The notes beneath the pieces are model-generated. The model was not told the DNA's origin. It was given only the letters and a program-made list of their open reading frames with translations, and ran no database searches. This document shows positions 25,393 to 37,109 of a DNA stretch of 53,656 nucleotides, in pieces (position 1 is the first letter of the stretch; each line of letters begins with the position of its first letter). A program made the translations under genes and the position numbers. The stretch comes from Bigelowiella natans CCMP2755 (lineage: Eukaryota; Cercozoa; Chlorarachniophyceae). The stretch is taken from positions 1 to 53,656 of the forward strand of contig ADNK01002453.1 of the NCBI GenBank assembly GCA_000320545.1, written 5' to 3'.

Positions 25393-25775
25393 ATGTGTCT
25401 TATGTGCAGTATCAGTGTTACCTTAAAAGTTGTTGGTACAGTTGTCGATGTCCTTCTTGTCCGAAACCATCAAGCTCCAACGACTCCTGTAATGCACCGT
25501 CAGATAGGGGTGTCAATGATGTTTTTAATGCTAAAGATGATGCTATATACTTGCTCCTGAATATGCGAAAGTGTGAGTGTGCGTTGTGTGTTTGTGTATA
25601 CGCTTCATCAACAACCTACAAAAACGCACTCACAAATGAAACAAACCAAACACATGATTGCAGAATACAAATTACTGGAGGGCGCGGTGATATTATCGAC
25701 GATTGGCCATCTATTGCCTGGTCATCATTCATCTCGGATCGCCTGCACATGTGGCCAAACGAAGAAACTTAAATT

Positions 25776-25822
<47 letters not shown>

Positions 25823-27552
25823 CTCTCCCTCTCTTTCCCTGCATGTTATGCGTACACGCCTCTGACATGAACATCTTATACTTATAATGCATTGTAGTGC
25901 GAATAAATACTCAGTGATAACACTCCGAAATCAAAAAAGAACAACCACACACTCACACATACTCACGCACACAAACATGCATACCCATCAAGCGAATATT
26001 CTTCGGTATCTACAACCGCGAGCTTGTGGTTAAACAAGTCGCCAAAAGGCACCATTCCGTCTCCAACATCGGTATCAACCTGCATCATTTACACACCCAC
26101 AATGAGCAGCATATATCCACAGAATATATTTATAATTGTCAATATCTGTATCACCAGCAACAACGGTTACCTGAAACGCCCTTGAGGATATCCATGTAGC
26201 AGCCCTTTTGAAATTCTGGAGGCTGAACATCTCTTCGTTGAATGTCGTATTGTACTTTTCCACTAGGGGCACCTACAAGATGGGGAAGAGAATGATAATG
26301 GCATTCATGGGGAAGAGAATGATAATGGCATTGTTAACCCAATTTATCGTTGGGGTTGTTGTATCATCGGTGGAATTCAAAGACGAATCTCATGAGTTTT
26401 TGAAGGAACAACGAGCGTATTAATAATAAAAGGCTCTCTAATATATATATTATAGTATATTTTATATATGTGCACATAAGGTTTCATAACCAAATATGTA
26501 TGTAATGTATTTATCACTATGTATTTTTTGTTTAAGTTTGTATTTTCTGTTTAAGTTCGTGTTCTTGCGTGCCGAGCTGTTTACCACGACGGAGTCAAAA
26601 TCGTCTTCCAAGTCCTGTATATCTTCGTCTGCCCGCTGTATCAAGCCTGTTCCTGAAAGCAACACGGTGTTTAGTCGAATCACTGCCCGATTTATTGATT
26701 CTCGTAGATGACAGTAACAAAGGGGTGATAATGGTGGTGACGATGATGATGATGATGGTGATGATGATGATGGTGATATCGAGGATAGGAACTATGAGGA
26801 TGGCTGCCTTTAAGAAATCGAATGTCCTTCCCATGCCAGAAAAACGGTACATATTCACGACTGAAACACACCAAGACACGCAGGGTTAAACGCACTCACG
26901 ATTGAATGAAATCTGTGTTTGGTAAAAAAAAAAAAATAAAAACAAACAATTTGAAACGGCGTTGGTTGTTGTTAGCACCTTGGTAGTGCTTGAAAGTATG
27001 GATTCCAGGTCGAATTAGCTTCCAAGGTCCACTCGTGCAGCACGGCAATGATCAGGCCTATATACAGGCACATATATTGTACAGAAGTTAAGCGAAATCT
27101 CCACATAAAACCCTCAACTTCGCGGGAACGTGTGCATACAGGAGAGGAATTGAATTTCAGGCGGCAAGCAGTACCTAGTTGGCCTCGAAGACCCTCCGCT
27201 TCTAGGATGTGCGAAACCGATGTCGTGTTCACACTCAAGCATGCTTTCTTCGGTACTCGGCCGATGAGCTATTGCCACCCACGCACGCACAAACAACGCC
27301 GACCATTAACTACGATCAAAGCACCGGCTTTCGAGAAAACAATGGGGTTATAAATTGGAAATCGAAAATACACTGAAGCTCGTTATTTCAGCAAAACAGA
27401 CTGTCTTCGGATCTCTGATGTGTTTGTCTTTCACCTCGCCTTCTACGATGTCTGCTTTCGCAAAAACGCCAATAGCGAGCCCTGTCGTTGCAACCGCAAT
27501 CGGAAAAACCACCCAGCAAAGCGTGACTATTTTTAGCATCACGTAGCATACT

Positions 27553-27593
<41 letters not shown>

Positions 27594-28770
27594 TAAATAT
27601 ATACACATTGCACATACGTTCGAAGCATAAACGTGGTCATTCGGCATTTTCTTGGAAGATGCGCATTTTATGCAGCTATGTTTATTTCATGTAGGAATAA
27701 TATACAACGCATATTATTCATCATCGTCGCCGTCATCATCATAGTTGGAAACACAACCGCTCAGCCCACGCACATGCGACCGAATTTCCAACTTAGAAGC
27801 ATTCCTATCGTCATCACAATATGAGAAATTATACATAGTCAGAGAGAGAGAGAGAGAGAAAGAGAGAGAAAGAGAGTGAGAGATGGAGGGAGAATGTTTT
27901 TTTCCAAATAATAGCCTTATAGTTATTCCGTATTTTTCCTATGAAAGTAGCAAACATATCGAGCCGTTGCATACAAGGCGCAACCAAAATGTCAAACACT
28001 CATACATCTACACACACGTCCGGCTCTAGCACGTTTGCAACTCTGACCAGTAGACGCCGTTTTCACGAAGCCATTTCTGTAGATTGCCGATGATTTTATG
28101 GCGAAAGTACTTCAGCTTACGTCTTCTCCCAGTCGTAAGTTTAGGGTACTGCGGCAATAGAAAGCAATACCATTTTAGACTCATAGAGGAAAGAACAATC
28201 ACCGAATTTCTATCTCACCTTTGCTGCATCAAGCCTAACCCTCTCTGTAGTATTCACGATTTGCATGCAATTGCTTATATAGTCCTCGAATTCGTCCTCA
28301 AACCTGGTGCGTATACACATAGAATAATATACGTGATATAGATGCTGTGCGAGGCAAGTGATATGTCCGTGCTGTTTCATTCCGAGACTCTAATTTAACA
28401 CTCTCTAGCTTTTTCATTGATGATTTCTGTTATGTATTTTCGCCATGTCATAGCAGTCAACAATGCATTAGTGGCTTGCATCATACTACACCTTTTCAGC
28501 TCGTCGGCTGTGATGTTATTGCAAGAATAATCACTTGATCTTAAACGATTAGAGGAGTGGGACGAATGTGTGTTGCCCTCTTTCTCCTCGATTGATTTAG
28601 CTGCTTTGGCGACCATAGTGATGAAGTGTCCTTCGTTGTCCCACTCTATGTGGTCCTCATCTTTATTATAAAAAGCATTTATTTTTATCCATGTATGTAT
28701 TCATTCTTCTCACAATCCCCTTGGCTTGCGAGTCTACTTTGAGAAGCAAGCACTTTTTAGATAGTATACC

Positions 28771-28830
<60 letters not shown>

Positions 28831-29209
28831 ATTAAATACCTCTTGGATGTGGGTGTATAGTAACATTTTGTTTTGCCGTTAAGGATACAGCGATATGTGC
28901 ACAATATATACCTTGCTTTGGCGTTAAACCCCCACGAAGTGACACTAAACAGTGTTGTGTAGGAATTCTATGGAGCAGGTTTAACGAGGAGGGGCGCTGT
29001 GGCAACAAGATACGGCTGCTAGGTCCGCCATTGTTTGCAGGAGGCCATGGATCTTGTAGATTTTGTCTTCTACCCAAAGGAGATGTGTTGTTCTTCGATG
29101 GGAAATATGCCACTCTTCCCTTTGCTTTTCTATCAGAATCTCCATTGATGAGGATGTTGATAAGTAGTAAGCATGCAGCTCCTGCTGCCATCATCCGAGC
29201 GGCCCGCAT
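22925..29209 (-). CDS. SET-domain protein methyltransferase, Rubisco-LSMT/SETD6 type, plastid-directed
   Basis: Probable protein-lysine methyltransferase of 730 residues from 25 phase-compatible exons: 28912-29209, 28402-28660, 28219-28303, 28042-28115, 27758-27804, 27435-27481, 27175-27268, 26979-27057, 26793-26860, 26585-26652, 26171-26272, 25985-26079, 25676-25742, 25422-25486, 25176-25309, 24971-25019, 24771-24796, 24594-24647, 24426-24523, 23914-23934, 23584-23681, 23469-23519, 23290-23326, 23131-23184, 22925-23047. The N-terminus (MRAARMMAAGAACLLLINIL) is a signal peptide followed by a basic Ser/Pro-rich stretch. The SET domain starts near residue 255 (GLAIGVFAKADIVEGE), then VPKKACLSV, VPFGDLFNH (cofactor/substrate Asn-His) and GEEIHNCYGPLS with the catalytic-core Tyr, followed by YKYGFAMEGQNPYD. 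About 180 C-terminal residues form the substrate-binding part, with a very acidic tail. Microexon 23914-23934 and the 28042/28033 boundary are weak. The substrate may be Rubisco or another plastid protein; the sequence does not decide. Confidence 0.85.
25781..25825. repeat. TC microsatellite in a SET-gene intron
   Basis: About seventeen TC units grading into mixed TC/C text, between exons 25985-26079 and 25676-25742. Confidence 0.9.
26280..26333. repeat. 27-bp tandem duplication beside a 3' splice site
   Basis: Two nearly identical 27-bp units, 26280-26306 and 26307-26333. On the minus strand they form the pyrimidine-rich intron end a few bases before the acceptor of exon 26171-26272. Confidence 0.9.
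28770..28827. repeat. CG then GT alternating purine-pyrimidine tract
   Basis: A (GC)n run passes directly into (GT)n, 58 bp of alternating purine-pyrimidine and thus potentially Z-forming, in the first intron of the SET gene. Confidence 0.9.
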
Positions 29210-30040
29210 CAGCCGTCCTTCTCAGCCCAGCCGCAACCGAAATTATCAGTAAAAAAGCCTGGATTTTCTCTCTACGGCCATAATTATTTATTGTCGCAAG
29301 ATTCTTATGATTATGAGCTATAAATACTTTCAGACGACAACATGAATCGCTTTGTCGTAGTATGCAAATCGGTGTTGTTAAGTGCCGAAACGCGTTCTGA
29401 ATAAAATATCTCCTGTAAGAAGTGTTCTTGCTTAAATACAGGGCGTTTTAACATGAAAATTAGTCATTTATTTGTCGTTTTTGAGTAAATTGGCAAGGCT
29501 CTAAATGAGGAAACTTCAAGAAGCTTCCTCGATTGCCCCCACCTCTGTGGTGATCTGTGCTGACGATGTCCGGTGAGGAGCGTACGTTATATAACAAATG
29601 TGTAATGATTGAGGGTGTTCTGAATCATTGCGCGGTTCTTCCGAATGGTCGAGATGACGGGTTCATACGTGCTCGATGAAAGATTTAACGCTTGTTCGAT
29701 TGTGCTCATTTGGCAAACTAGCAGAGCACATAACATCATACGTGATTGACGATAGTAATACTAATGTGCAAATGATTTCATATTCAAACTTGGTAATAAT
29801 ACAATCAATCAGGCTCCGAAAATGGCTACACACCTCTCCAGGTTTGTATCTACACACACGTATAGATTCATTCTCCATTCTCCCACGCTCTTGAATAGCA
29901 TGGTATGGGACTGTTGAGAGGATGATCGAATGCGCATTCGTCTACTGTTCTTCGAGCAAAGATAATTATAAAAAAAATCGCTTCGATATTGATCTGGCCG
30001 TGAACATCAGGAACTACAGCTGGCAACGGCGTATTTGTTG
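29210..30040. other. Divergent intergenic region
   Basis: Separates the SET gene start (29209, -) from the small plus-strand gene (30041). Unique-looking, AT-rich, no island and no microsatellite. ATG at 29822 followed by six codons and a GT could be a leader exon, but it does not join in phase to what follows, so I left it out. Confidence 0.45.
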
Positions 30041-31511
30041 ATGCAGAAGATGAGCGCGGGGAAGAAAAAGAAAGAAAGAGTGATAAATACAAGCCACATA
30101 CATACGCATACTTACACACCATACACCGTGTACAAACACACTCTATACTGTGCACCAGCATTGCAGCTTTTAAAAACAAAAAAATGCATGTATTCATGCG
30201 CACACATAAATATTATTTCTCCCCAGGTTTTAACAGACGATGATAAAAAATGGCAGGATTCTTTGAAGGTCGTCGGCACTTTCTTTTCAAAAAAAAACAT
30301 AACAATGTTTACTGCAAGTCTATGTGTCAACTTTGCACAAACTCATTGCGCGTGTGAGGCTACTATCACCATCTTCATGTTTAAATTATACAAATGGCAA
30401 GGTCGGAGCTGAATGCGACGCGAGGGACTCTTTTGGGCGTTGGCTTTACAGTCAAGTATCACAAATCGAGGACTCTAGAATTCAAGTAAAATAAGACTTT
30501 CTTCCAACATTTGCAGACCTCGCCAATGTGCTCATCAGTGCGATTTAAGCATGTGTACTTAGATCAACACACCGGATGAATACAGCACTTTGTGTACGTG
30601 CGTGCGTGAGAGTGCGTGTGTGTGTGAAATTAATAAATAAATGCTCAGTGCAAAATTGTGTTATTATATGGTGGCATTTTATTCTCCAATATACTGCAGG
30701 TTCTCCATTTTGAAACAATGGAATACCAATGGTGGCTAACAACGCACACAACACACAGCTGATCTTTAATGTTATGTTTTTGGTGGAGAAAACGATGACA
30801 ACAGCATCTTGTCTGCCCCCCCATCCCTCCCCTCTCTCCATTGACACACACATGCAGAATACTTACAAATGATGACGCGCAGGTATGCAAAGCATTCTAT
30901 CGATATCGCCGAGTTGAAAACTGGGCTAAAAATCGATGAGCAAATCGCAAAACAAAGTCCTGACTCACGTAAGTGTGATGATGATAACAGCACCCCAAAC
31001 TCGATATGCTGTTTTTTTCCTTTTGTCGCACCGCACCGCATCATGGGTAGCCTGAGAAACCCTAGTTGGGAGGCGTCGTGTTGCTGTTTTCCCTTCGCCC
31101 ATATGCGCCATCTGCGGCAGTCGCCTTTGTCGGCGGTATAGGAAATTGATTTACAAAACAATTGAAACAATCGAGCAGCAGCTGGAGGGATGGCTGGTTG
31201 GATGCCTCGCGACCCTGACCAGGTATATGGTTGTGCTGCTATTTATGCTTTTTTTTTTCCTTCTTCTTCTTCTTCGTGAGACTTTTATGTTGGCATTTTC
31301 TCCCACCTGTATTCATCTATGGCTAATCACTTTTCATAAAGAATCTCCTGTGAGTTATTCGCCTTGTTCGTTTGAGATATTTACGCGTACAATTTCAATG
31401 AAAAACAATAATCAGACAAAAGAGGCTACTTGCTTCATCACAAGAACGTGTTATTATATCTGCATTTCTTCATTCTTTTTGTTTTTTAGTCAAGCAAGAG
31501 GACAAGGCTAA
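30041..31511 (+). CDS. Unrecognised small protein, 141 aa
   Basis: Eight exons join with consistent phase and give 141 residues: 30041-30079, 30227-30268, 30402-30485, 30517-30552, 30700-30731, 30883-30972, 31142-31222, 31490-31511. I do not know the family. The start MQKMSAGKKKKER is strongly basic and is followed by an acidic turn and KKWQDSLK. The middle has DARDSFGRWLYSQVSQIEDS. The second half is helical and charged (IDIAELKTGLKIDEQIAKQS, then a Lys-rich segment and TIETIEQQLEGWLVG), ending TSQARGQG. There is no signal peptide or clear membrane helix. It looks like a small soluble coiled-coil-type subunit. The intron 30486-30516 is only 31 nt. The donor after exon 30883 is either 30969 (stronger) or 30973 (the only one that keeps frame). 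The start could lie further upstream, since the frame stays open to an acceptor at 30010. Confidence 0.6.
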
Positions 31512-31576
31512 CAACCGGTAGTAGCAGTAGCAGCAGCAGCAGTAGTAGTAGTAGTAGTAGTGGTAGTATTTTAAAG

Positions 31577-31615
<39 letters not shown>

Positions 31616-32072
31616 GTCGGCGGTGGGGCTAATTTGCTGCTGCTGGTGATTGTAATGATGATGATGATGATGAGGAGGAGGAGGAGGAGGAGGAGGAGGA
31701 GGAGGATAACGACAAATACCAATTAGCCTCTTCGTGGCAATATCAACATTATGAAAGTCTATAACGCATTTATTCTGCCAAGAGACTGTGGGGATTGTAA
31801 ATGACTTCTACTACTCATTTGATGTTGCGCTAAGGCATCTTTTTGAACACGCATAGGTACAAGGACAGGTGCGACGCAAACAAACAGCATTTCTTCAGGT
31901 TTTGCGTCAGCTTCAACGGTGATCAATAATAGTAAATATTTACCAAAGCGCACAGAATGGGGGGGGGTGGGGGAGGTGAGTAAGATGTGAGCTAATTATG
32001 GTTTTGATACTATTGCATTATTGATATTATTCTTAATTATAACATTATTATGTGGTGCTGTCATCGTATCTT
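31512..32072. other. Tandem gap dominated by simple repeats
   Basis: AGC/AGT (31513-31561), TA (31580-31612), GAT then GAG/GGA (31656-31707), and a G-run near 31970. I see no gene. The region separates two plus-strand genes and has no palindromic-word island. Confidence 0.6.
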
Positions 32073-33381
32073 ATGTCGAATGCTGCATCAGACTTCAGTC
32101 TTTCCAGTAGTGCCTCTTCCGGAAATAAGAAGCAGAAGAAAGAGGTGGTTCTTGTGGACAATAATATAGACATTGATATAACAATATGCGTGTGTGTGTG
32201 TCTGTGTGTGTGTGTGTGTGTTTCCTTCTGGTGGTGGTGATGATGATGATGATGATTATTATTATTATGATGATTATGATGATTCTCACAACTACAATGC
32301 AATATAGGATGGCAAAACAACGACAGTAACAGCAACCTCAAACCCCAACCCCAACGATGGCAAAAGTCACCATGCGCAGACGAGGGCAGAAAAGGAGGCA
32401 GACAGCTCTGTTTTTGGAGCTCCTTTCGGGGACCCTGCGTTGTTTCCATGTGAGGTTGGAACGCAAACATTCTCCAAGGCTCCTTCAGAGAAAGAGGGGG
32501 GGGAGAAGGGGGGGGAGGGGCGGGGTGAGGATGGGAAATCAAGCAAGCGTAACAAGGCGAGTAGTACTGGGAAAGCAGAGAAGGCGACCGGAGCAGCGTG
32601 CGATGCAGATGGGGATAGACAAGGCAGCTTAGAGGGTTGGCGAGCAGAGGTAGTAGGATGGTGATGATGATGGTAATGATGATGATGAGAGATGGCCATC
32701 ATCATCAACGTACTGGGGCATGTTTCCACTCCCTACCCCTCTGATCGATCGTACTGTTCTCCCCTCCCCCCCCCCCTTTTATTCTCTAGACCCAATTTTG
32801 ACTTTAGTTTTGAATTTGATGCGAGCAATTCTCACGAACGTTGATCTTGTTTGTGTCGCCGTCGCTGTCTCCCCCTCCCCTCTCACTCCCTGTTATAATA
32901 TGTTCCATTGTTATGGATCTCATCTAATAGCTGAGTCTCACTGATATGCTCGAGTACTACCATGGGGATATGTGGGAGGTGGCCGAGGTTAATATTTACA
33001 TATTTATATATTATATTTATTTATTTACATATATTGGCACTAATCCAGCTCTTGATTGTTAGTCATCTTAAGAGAAATCAGACATGTGGACGTTGTACGA
33101 GGGGGACTGCAAGGGAGGGGAGGGGTGTTATATTTTATAGATATTTGTTATCTGAATTATCGTTGTCGTTTATTGCAAAGGTTGTGGCCATAAATGAGCA
33201 GCGCTCACACTTGCGGTATTTCGGCGTTTTTATGTTGGGGCATGGACTCATTTTCTTTCTTACTGTCTTTTCTTCTCTCTCTGTGTGTGTATGTGTTTCA
33301 TTTGCCAAAATTACAACAAAAACGATATAATTGATTTATTTTTATGCAGTGGAACGACTTTCACCAAATCTACCGATAACA

Positions 33382-33423
<42 letters not shown>

Positions 33424-34838
33424 CATATTTATCATATACCATCACATTTTGGGCCAACTTTATTACAAAACATACGTACGTTTTCTTGATGGTTACATAT
33501 AACGATATATTTCATCTTTTCCCCCCCCCCCCCCCCCCACAGAACATCGCCATAGCTTATATAACCAGCATTGTTTGTGTTTTGAATAGAGTGCGGCTCG
33601 TAGAGCTTGGTCCTTCGTATGACAAAGTCGTCAATTTTCGATCGGACAAAATTGCCAAGTTTGGAAGCCATTGCTTTGGTGCTCAAGCACCAACAGCTAG
33701 TACCACCAAAGGTATCCAACAACAACGACGCAAACAATCGTCATCATAATCATAACCTTTATCATCATGATCATCATCACCATCATACACCATCCTTATT
33801 TTATAACCTTATTGATATCAATATCAATATCAATATATATATATATATATATATACGCCATCAGCGTAACCACAGTTGATAAACAGAATTGCGGCCTTAG
33901 CTGATAACAATATCCTATATAACATATACAATGTGTTGTGTTGTGTATATTGAATAACAAGGACCAGAGAAGAACTCTGTACAGTCGTTGATCGATGCAA
34001 TGTTTGGCAACCCGATGACTCCGCCATGTACTTAAGTAGTAGTAGTTGTAGGAGGAGGAGGAGGAGGAGGAACGGGGGGGGGGATCCGACATTAATACAT
34101 ATGCTATTCACCGTTTGATGAAGGCTGGAGATGTCTCAAGTTGAGCATATATATGAGTAGCAGTATGCTGATTTACAATTGTGTTTTTCCATTCAATAGA
34201 CAAAATGATTGAAGAGAAGCAGATGACCAAAGAAGACCGCGAGTAGTTTATATTGATATATAGTATTGGCCAGCAGCGCAAGCAGCATTCTTGCTAGATA
34301 AGGCGGAGATGCATTGTAACTCTGCTTAGGTTGCATGTACCGTCGTAGCAAAATGAGTATACTGATGATGGTGTGTGTGTGTGTGTGTGTGTGTGTGTAT
34401 TTGAAATTCATGCCATTACAAGCCGTCCGCTCCTTACTTCCTCCTCTCCAACGCTAGGTTTCGAGACAAAATAGAGGTGGGGGACTTCGTTGATGCAATC
34501 GATCAAGATGGAAAATGGTACGATGACTATTACTAGCACCTCGAATGAAAATGGAGAAGAAGAACGGTCCATTCATAATGCTGCTACTGCTACTACTTCT
34601 TCATCTTCTTCTTTTCGACACTTAACATGGTTATCCAATGGCCGCTGGCTCATCTCTCTTTCCCCCCCCCCCCATTTTTTGTAGGTACTCGGCAATTATA
34701 AAGAAGATCGAGTATGCTAGCGGAGTTGAAGGGAAGGTCTCTGCGAATGATAGGCTGCTAATCAGATTCACGGAATGGCAAGAAAAATGGAATTATTGGG
34801 TAGTAGCACTAGTACTAGCAGTTGTAGATAGAAAAGAC

Positions 34839-34885
<47 letters not shown>

Positions 34886-35097
34886 ACGTTGAAAATATCT
34901 TAAAGATTGCGATAGCAGCGGCCAAAGAGTGCACTCCATTTGCTTCTCTCGCAATTTCATCAATGTCTGATACTGACGAAGAAGCTATTTTCCTGGTTTA
35001 ATATCACCCCGTCAGGCACCTCGTTACTCGACAGCTGTAAAGCAGGCCTTCACAGTGTCAAAGCCTCGTGAAGAACAAGACCGTTTGAACGGTTGCA

Positions 35098-35133
<36 letters not shown>

Positions 35134-35187
35134 GCTACTGGGAATGCCATGCCTGCGTGTGTAGTAGTAGTAGTCGTAGTAGTAGTC

Positions 35188-35218
<31 letters not shown>

Positions 35219-35845
35219 ATAGACAAATGATGAGTCGGTGAGGGGGACGATGCACTTGGTTGGTTTTTGTTGTAATTATCTTCTACTGTTTCTGGTGCCG
35301 CTGGGTTGCTGTAGGAAGAGCCGAGGTGTCTCCAATCGACTACTCAGAAGGTACTACTACTACTACTGCTACTATTATGAATGCTGGTTTGATGATGATG
35401 ATGATGATGACGATGATGATGGGTGATGATTTATGGCGACGCACGTGTGCGGGTAGAGCATATGTCGCTGCTAACAAAGTCTGATGATTCTTAGTTGTTA
35501 CAACGAGAGGACGCTCATGTATTAGCACGAAACCCCTCCCTCCAAAAGTCACAAGGGACTGTGGAGGAAGAATGCTCAGGTGTGCAGTGCGTAACCCAAT
35601 AATATAATACCACTACTGTCGTATACTACAACTTTCAAAAAGCCCTTTTCAAACAGTTCTCGTGTGTATATCAGCAGCCAGCCATGTTAAATTAGTCATA
35701 GCAAGTGTACAGCTTGAGCGTTATTCTTTTTGTTCTTCAAAGAGATTATTATCTTAGTCTTTAGAAGCATAACATATCATACATATTGAAATTGCTGCTT
35801 TACTTGACCGTGTTTCATCTTCAACTTCATTTTCCTATATATTAT

Positions 35846-35884
<39 letters not shown>

Positions 35885-36126
35885 TTTCTTGATATTATCG
35901 TTGTGATATGCTATGCTGCAAACATGTTTGGAGGGAGACTTCTTTAATTTGTCACGTTTGATTTTGTTTTTTTGTTGGTGGTGGTGGTGGTGGTGTTCCA
36001 GATACCGCATGCCGGCGGATAACTCATGTTTATTTCATTCATTCACGTTTGCGTGTGAGGGGAGAGCACCTGTCACCACAGATACGTCGGCGGTATATTT
36101 CTTCTTTGCTGCTTATTATCATGAAT

Positions 36127-36158
<32 letters not shown>

Positions 36159-36324
36159 TCACAGAAACAGAACTGCATGTTTCCTGCACTTTTTTTGATC
36201 TCCCATAGTTTTTAGACGCACACTATTATCTCTGCTGATGTTGGTGTTGAAGTGTAGCCTGTTGCACGCACCACATAGGTGCAAACGAAACGTGTCACGG
36301 AATACGTCGAGCAGCATCCTTTCG

Positions 36325-36368
<44 letters not shown>

Positions 36369-36551
36369 TATATATGTATTATATTTATTATTTAATGTGT
36401 ATATACTTACACAGCAGCTCAGCTAACTGCATTACGTGAAGAGGAGAGTAAAGCTCCTCGAGAACTGAAACAATGATTTTTATTTAGTTTTGGCATTTTG
36501 TTTAAAGATGTAAACCACATGCTACTGAACTATATATATATATACATATTA

Positions 36552-36596
<45 letters not shown>

Positions 36597-37076
36597 GTAT
36601 TGATGAAGTGCCTCTGTCGCCTTTGAACGATGTGTTTGTTAGATTCTTGGAATCTACCGGTTATTTGAAAGAAGATTATTGCTTAAATGTGAAGAGGAAG
36701 GACTTCTGGGTATGTGCAGGCTAACAGCTGGCCCTGTTATATCGTCAGCTATCTGAATTGAAGATTTGATTCTCTGTTTTTCCGTTTTGCTGGTGGCGTT
36801 ATCGTTGTTATTGATCGGTGCTGCTGATGATGATGATGATGGTGTGTCAAGGGCGGTGCGGTAGAGATCGGAATTTTATCCAACTTCTTCGATGTGGAAG
36901 TGAGTTTACTTTATTAACCAGCGTGATGATGAATGATGATAAATGATGATGATGAATGATGATGAATGATGTTGATGGCAGATTCCTTTCCCTAGGCACA
37001 TACTACATTCTCACGCCTTCGTTCTGCATAGCATCATGGATAATATACATCTGAGAGCCAGCCGTTTGAAAGAAAT

Positions 37077-37109
<33 letters not shown>

